From assembly GCF_964204645.1 (NCBI RefSeq), contig NC_134025.1, forward strand, positions 17,020,001 to 17,084,000: DNA of 64,000 nucleotides. The letters are read 5' to 3'. Origin of the DNA: Tubulanus polymorphus. Taxonomy: Eukaryota > Nemertea > Palaeonemertea > Tubulaniformes > Tubulanidae. Below are positions 58,155 through 64,000 of this stretch, piece by piece (the first letter of the stretch is position 1; each line of letters opens with the position of its first letter). The translations under genes were made by a program, and so were the position numbers. The notes beneath the pieces were generated by a model. The model made no database searches, was not told the DNA's origin, and saw nothing but the letters and a program-made list of their open reading frames with translations.

Positions 58155-59529
58155 AGGGTAACTGACACTTTTTTTTATTTCAAAATATGATGTATTCTAT
58201 TGATCTATACACTCATTTTCAACCGTTCTGTTCCAAAATGTTTAGTTTACGGGCAATTTGTGATTTTGTAACAAGATTTTTGACCTCATTTCGTTGTTTA
58301 CATCGCTTACTAAAGCGTCGCTTACTTTAGCGTCGGCTAAATCAGCAGGTGCGCGCTGCAACGTCATTAAAGGCAGAGCTGAGAAATAGCGTCTATAGAA
58401 ATGCGTTGAATTTTGAGGAAACTGCGTGTATTTTCTGTTATATCTCAATGCCAGATTGTTTTACAGCTTTGAAACTGGCCAGGGAGGTAAAAGGATCTAT
58501 TGTCTATTGCACAAACCTATTTCAAAGAATCAATGAGTAATTTGAATAGGCTAAATCGATCAAATTGAAGATGCAGATTTCAATCCGCTGCTATGAAGCT
58601 ATTAAAGTACACTATGCTAAGCTCTCAGTACTGTTACTGCTGCTGCATAGTTCACCTATAGTTCAGCACCACAAGCATACTACACAGTGTCTTATAAGCG
58701 ATCACAGATTTCGATCTCGCTAAAGAATAAATAGATTCATATTCATTTACTATTTACTAGTAGTTTGAAAACTAAACACTTGACAACTCTACAAAAACTT
58801 ACAATAAATTTCTACAGCCTTTATAACAAATATTCAAAGGAATAATGTTTTTCGATTAAAGTTTCACGCTGCAGAAGAGTTTTGATAGATTACATCACAA
58901 ATCTTTCACAAACATTATTTTTAAGTTTTAAAATAGGATGGATGAGGAAATATTCTAATTTTGTGACCAAAGCCGCTACCAATACGAGGTATATTTCAAG
59001 AAAACAATTGAAATTGTTCTTGCAGCTAATTCTGTCTATCAGTTCATAAGTCAAAATATTCTTATCTAACCATGATCTTACTATCACTAAATGATAATAC
59101 AAAACGATGATTTAAACATCTGTGTTCCTTGCTGTCTACTAGAACTGCTATTTTTGGGCTTAGTTTGAACGGATATGGTCCGTTCAACAGCTAATTATAA
59201 TCATTAATATGTATAATCAAGAGGCATTTTGTCTCAATTCGAATGCCAAATAGGTATAAAATTAAGTTGAATTGCTCTTGTAGCTTATTTCCTATTCATT
59301 TCTATAGACATCATTTCCGAGCCGTCACTTTAGTGACGTAGTTCTATTAATAGACACAGTACCACGCGTTCAGCAGAAGCAATGTATACACTGAACAAAA
59401 ACAAAATCATCAATTCTGCCTAGATTGAAAAGATTTTTCCAATTATGAAATCACCTAGCCGTATTGTATACTTTAATATATCGTTTAGTGTAAAAAGTAG
59501 AAAATCTTTAAAAAAGTGTCAGCTACCCT
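58155..59529. mobile_element. TTAA-flanked transposon T2, inverted copy of T1
   Basis: 1375 bp, flanked by TTAA (58151-58154, 59530-59533), ends AGGGTAACTGACAC…GTCAGCTACCCT, nearly identical to T1 in reverse orientation. Part of it was repeated locally (CGTCGCTTACTTTAGCGTCG near 58317). Frames of 77 (minus, T1) and 63 codons (plus, T2) correspond but differ mostly at amino-acid-changing sites. Confidence 0.8.
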
Positions 59530-59628
59530 TTAAGATCTGAGTGATTATCTACTCGAACAATCTAAATTGGAGTTAAATTAGTTCACCAATTGTCATTACT
59601 TCGAAATTTCAAGGCGATATTAATGTAA

Positions 59629-62068
59629 TGAATGAATGAAGTTTATTTAGACCCAAAACACCAGTACAGAGGTCAGGAGAATACACATATATGAAAATAT
59701 GAATCATTATTAATGTCCAGTAATGTGTCAAGGATTTATCCGAAGCCAAACAAGGCTGAACTCAGATAGAGGATGAACCCTGAAAACTAACGAAAATGAC
59801 AATAGATTATGATATATACATAAAATAATTCTGATAAATTAGACCCTTACAATTTTGATGGTAATAATAATGATAAGAATACTAATTATATTAATGATGA
59901 AAATAATAAAAAATGATAATAATAATGAGAAAAAAAATGATAATAATAGAAAAGCAAAAATAAATACACATAGCATGCAAAATAACAAAAAAAACATTGA
60001 TAATCGTGTACATTATAACACTAATAATAACTCTGCTAATAAAAATAATGAAACTAATGTTAACACTAATAATAACGCTGGTGATAACACTGATAACAGA
60101 TGAGGAAACTAATAATTACACTTATAAAGAAACTGATGATAATTCTAATAACAAATTATACTATTTATGATAATCACACTATAAATATCATTGACGATAA
60201 CACTTATTATAACACTGGTAATAATACTAACGATAGATAATAACACTACAAATAATGCTCATAATCCAATTGCATCATGAATAAAGGAAACGATTTTGAT
60301 TATAAACCAATTACAATACTGTCAATGCAAGTAAACAGGCAAAGGAATTAAATATTTAATCAATTTAATCAGTAGTTTTTAAAGGTAAATTGTTTGTATA
60401 TTGTTATGAATGAGTTTAGGCTGGTGGCATTTCGCAGTCTATTAGGAGAATTTTGCCAAAGAATTGGTACCTGTGCTAGAAATGAGTGATGGAAAGCTTA
60501 CAAGTATGGTTTTGAACTCTAGTATAATTTATATTTTTGGTGTTATAATTATGGTATAAGGAGTTTGTTTGAAATAAATCAAAAATGGGCTGAGGTAATT
60601 GTTTATGAAAATGCCTGTACGCGAATTTTAATAATTCCAAAATAATTAAATCATGGAATTTCAGGATTTTATATTTTTCAAAAATGGGTCCAGTATTTGC
60701 ATTATAACTAGCATTATCCATTAACCTAAAAGCTTTATTTTGAATTTTGAAAATACAATTTTTTGCTGTGCAGATAAAAGGGGTCCCCATACAAAAAGTG
60801 CATAATTTAGGTGACTATGAATATAAGCAAACTAGATTAATGTTTTTGTTTTATTTGGTAATATATTCTTAACGCACCTTAATAGATAAAGATTCTTATT
60901 CAGTTTGTTGATAAGTTGTTTGATATGAAGGTCTCATTTCAGGCTGACTGCAGGAATTTGCAGGACTAAAAATTTACAAGCAAATGAAAGTTGCAAATCT
61001 GTGTTACCAATAGTAATAATTATATCTCGATCTATTTTTTTACCGTTTGGCTGAAATAATAAACATTTTGGTTTATCTTGATTTAATGTTAATTTATTAC
61101 TATTAAACCAATTGACAATGAGATTCAAATCAATTTTAAGATTTTGTATGAGTTTATTAAGATTTCTATTAGATATTTAAAAATCAGTGTCATCTTCTGA
61201 GAAATAGCTTTAGTATGTTTTAGGTAATGCTGAAGGTCGTTAATACAAATTAGGAATAACAATGGCCCAAGTGTGGAACCTTGAGGTACTCCATTTGTGA
61301 GAGAATTACATGAAGAACAAGTATCATTGAAATTAACAAACATTTTCCTATTGTTGAAATAGCTTTCAAACAAATGATAGGCATGTCCTTTAATTCCATA
61401 ATGTTGTCGTTTGCATAGATGTTTACTTATATCTAGACTATCAAAAGCCTTGGATAAGGCTAAGCATAAACCGATGAAATATAATTTGTTATCTAAACTT
61501 TTGATTATATTTCCTGTAAATTCTGTTATTGCATCAGTAGTTGAGTGATTCGGCCTGAATCCATAGTGACTGGCATTTAGAATATTGCTCCCAACGAGAA
61601 AATTATAAAGCCGCTTATATACTAGTTTTTCTAATATCTTTGAGAGAACAGGCAGCAAGGAAATAGTACGATAATTATTTAGAATTTGTTTGTTACCAGA
61701 TTTATAAAGAGGGATAAGCAATTTTCATCCTCTCTGGGGAAATACCTTCTTGTAACGATTTATTGCAAAGAATGGTAAGAGGATTTATAATGGTATTTGC
61801 AATTCGCTTTAATAGTTTATTACTTAAAACATCCGGTCCTTTACTTAGTTTAAGTGGAAGTTGATTTATAATTCTATATATTTCTTCATTGTTTGTTGAC
61901 GTTTTCATTTTTTGGTGGTAAGTAATTCATAAAATTTTGATCAGTTGCTGGTACTGCTTCTGCGTATTTTTTTCCAATAGTAGAGAAGAATATGAAGAAT
62001 TCTATTTGAACAAATGCAGCTATTTTCAAGCATAGGTGTGCATTTATTATGGACTTCCGCTTAAGCAA
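59629..62068 (-). mobile_element. LINE (jockey/CR1-like), 5' truncated and decayed
   Basis: Minus strand, in order: FFSTIGKKYAEAVP (62000), RT fingers and palm at 61721-61125 (IPLYKSGNKQ, NYRTISLLPVLSKILEK, YGFRPNHSTTDA, LSKAFDSLD, GVPQGSTLGPLLF), a damaged FADD box (SEDD with a stop close behind, 61195), WFNSNKLTLN (61110), and a C-terminal domain at 60790-60476. The 3' end near 59634 has a CATT repeat tail. There are several frameshifts. The microsatellite 59855-60290 lies in its 3' region. Confidence 0.75.
59855..60290. repeat. AAT/GAT-rich microsatellite block
   Basis: Degenerate trinucleotide runs (ATAATAATGATAAT, ACTAATAATAAC). The 82-codon frame in it is low complexity, not a gene. 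Confidence 0.8.
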
Positions 62069-62287
62069 AGTCCATTTTGTTATCGCATATCAAACTTGCT
62101 TCCTTTGCATCAAAATACCTTCCAAACGAGGCTTAGTTTCTCTATGGAACTTTTAAAACATTCAATGCAGTAACAGAAGCTCTAACCCTATTGAATTTCA
62201 TCTGTTGCGTATTCATCGATTTAGTTATTGATTTAGTTATTTATTTGTTAGAACTACATTTCGTTTCCGAAGAACACATGCCCTTTT
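62069..62287. other. no gene seen
   Basis: AT-rich join between the LINE and a dispersed repeat. Confidence 0.25.
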
Positions 62288-62724
62288 ACGTATATTCATG
62301 CTTCACACATGTGCTCATTACTCACTCGCTACTATGTGTTGTATTGATCTGTGCATGTATATGAAAAGCGCGCCTCGCACATGCGTAGTTAAAATTTTTC
62401 TTGGAAACTGCAAATGATTCAATTGCCAGGGTTCGACGTGGCTGGCTGTGGAAGGCAGTAAATTTTATAGAAGGGCAGTAAAATTGGGAACTTGGAAATT
62501 GTTCAATTTACGAAAATGAATTGTCTAACAAACTTCATACACAGTGTAAAGAAATCGTCACACCTTGAACGTGGAGATTGTCTATTTGAGGTAGTGGGGA
62601 AAACCCGCTACCATGTATATTCATGATGAAGCGTCATCCAGTTGTGTATGATGGAGATTGTATCAATAGACGGATTTTCATAAAAACTTCTGGATTCAAT
62701 CAAGGGGGACATCTTAGGCTTTTA
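62288..62724. repeat. dispersed repeat, copy of 7855-8272
   Basis: See 7855-8272. Interrupted by HINE-A at 62725. Confidence 0.6.
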
Positions 62725-64000
62725 AGCCCACTTGGGACTTTAGTCCCAGCGGCTATTGCGTTCACTTTTCGTCCGTCATCCGTCTGTTCATCCGTAGACG
62801 GAATCCAGTTATTTTGGGAAGTTTTGAAGACACTTCAAGGTAATGTCCTGATATTTGGTTTATACATGTATCTACCCTAGACACATCTTCAGCCCAAAAA
62901 CTGGCCCTCTCAGATTCAAGACGGCCGACTGGCAGCCATTGTTCTCCAAAATCAGCACTTTTTACACATTTTCGAAGTTTTCGAGGGAAATTTTGAAGAC
63001 GCTTTGATCAGTTACGTTGATCTTTCGTTTATATTTGAATTTACCAAGGGCCCAACAGCATAAGAAAAATTGGGTCGATCTTACACAAGATGGCCGTCCT
63101 ATGACCTTTTTTGTGCCCAAAAATGTCAATTTTGGCCAGAATTCTAGGTCCTGTAGCTTCCTACCGGTTTGCCATTTCTCATTGCAATTTGTGATGGGTA
63201 TTCTTTGGAAAGGGATGTTTTATACCTGAGACAGGTATTTTTGATCAGCCAATAATGACGCAATTGGCGGCCATCTTGGTGTTATCAGTACTCATTGGTA
63301 GGTGGGAAAAAAGTTTTTCCACATTAAATTGATACCTAAGCGTTACTATATTCAATTGGAAAGTTGTGGCCCATAACGTGTTCTATGATTTTGGTGAGTT
63401 TCAAGGTCATTGGTTTTTGTATGTGGCCACCAGAGGGCGTAGAATAATACAATAACTTAGTATTTCTATATTATATTTGTACCTATGCATATTTTGTTAC
63501 CACAATCAATTGCAAAGTTGTAGCTCATGACATCTTCCATGATTTTGGTGAGTTTTAAGGACATAAGTTATTCAATATGGTCACCAGGTGGCGTTGAATT
63601 GTAGAATAATAGTATTTACTTATTAGATTGGTACCTTGGCATATTTTAGTACCATAATCAATTGCAAAGTTGTAGTTCATGACATCGTCTATGATTGTGG
63701 TGAGTTTTTAAGGACATCAGTTATTCCATATAGTCACCAGGGGGCGTTGAATAGTAGAATAGCTTAGTATTTCCTTATTAGATTGGTACCTAGGCATATT
63801 TTGTTACCATGATCATTTGCAAAGTTGTATTTCATGGCATGTACTACAATTGTGGTGAGTTTTAAGGTCATTGGGTTTTGCATATGGTCACCAGGGGCGT
63901 TGAATAGTAGAATAACTTAGTATTTCCATATTGAATTGGTAACGAGGCATATTTTGTTATCACAATCAATTACAAAATCATAGCTGCTGACATGTTCTAT
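62725..64000 (+). mobile_element. HINE-A copy 3, cut by window edge
   Basis: Starts AGCCCACTTGGGACTTTAGT. Core units start near 63331, 63479, 63632, 63786 and 63940, five in all; the 3' end lies outside. Confidence 0.7.

Noticed and set aside
59855-60103. 82-codon Asn/Lys-rich frame
   Set aside because: Translation of a trinucleotide microsatellite.

Overview
The window is AT-rich eukaryotic DNA from an animal, most likely a marine invertebrate. The grounds are spliced exons with GT-AG introns, LINE, SINE, Ty3/Gypsy and DNA transposons, and very abundant pearl/HINE-type (Helentron-related) repeats. A Gypsy remnant with protease directly followed by integrase hints at a deuterostome, but the species cannot be named from this sequence. 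No rRNA, CRISPR or bacterial-type operon was seen.

One host gene can be followed on the + strand. Four exons (10142-10262, 27876-27993, 28105-28279, 53043-53243) join in consistent phases 1, 2 and 0. They encode the C-terminal ~204 residues of a coiled-coil protein I do not recognise. Its introns, one of them about 25 kb, hold most of the other elements. Three other relics of coding genes are present: a transposase-like gene on the minus strand (15833-13046) split by transposons, a two-exon cysteine-rich gene on the minus strand (24982-24099), and an intronless, stop-containing relic at 34270-35793.

Most of the rest is nested mobile DNA. (i) Several HINE families, called HINE-A to HINE-E here, share one architecture: a 5' terminal hairpin, a 3' subterminal copy of the 5' end in inverse orientation, a short 3' hairpin, a TCTTGTT or CTAGTT terminus, and insertion in T-runs without a target duplication. 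HINE-A has a core of ~154 bp tandem units. (ii) A nearly complete Ty3/Gypsy element (36507-45710, minus) has 152-bp LTRs that differ at 3 positions. It carries two 2.2-2.3 kb long-TIR transposons with 9-bp target duplications and a LINE fragment. (iii) A second, decayed Gypsy remnant lies at 16715-19011. (iv) TTAA-flanked elements lie at 13133-14444, 14449-15453, 21126-21746, 50343-51780 and 58155-59529. (v) LINE pieces lie at 6880-7845, 42278-42607, 47165-47582 and 59629-62068, and tRNA-derived SINEs at 2442, 27104 and 53513.

Region by region: 1-4376 is a four-layer nest of repeats. 4377-10141 holds dispersed repeats, a LINE piece and HINE-D. 10142-16100 holds the first coiled-coil exon, HINE-B and the split transposase-like gene. 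16700-21750 holds the Gypsy remnant, satellites and a piggyBac-like piece. 22600-25700 holds repeats and the cysteine-rich gene. 27100-28300 holds two coiled-coil exons. 29250-35800 holds scattered MITEs, a long palindrome and the intronless relic. 36507-45710 is the Gypsy element. 47042-51930 is a five-layer nest. 53043-64000 holds the last coiled-coil exon, a SINE, HINE-A copies, a TTAA element and a LINE. Several insertions can be dated relative to each other because the interrupted sequence resumes exactly after them.
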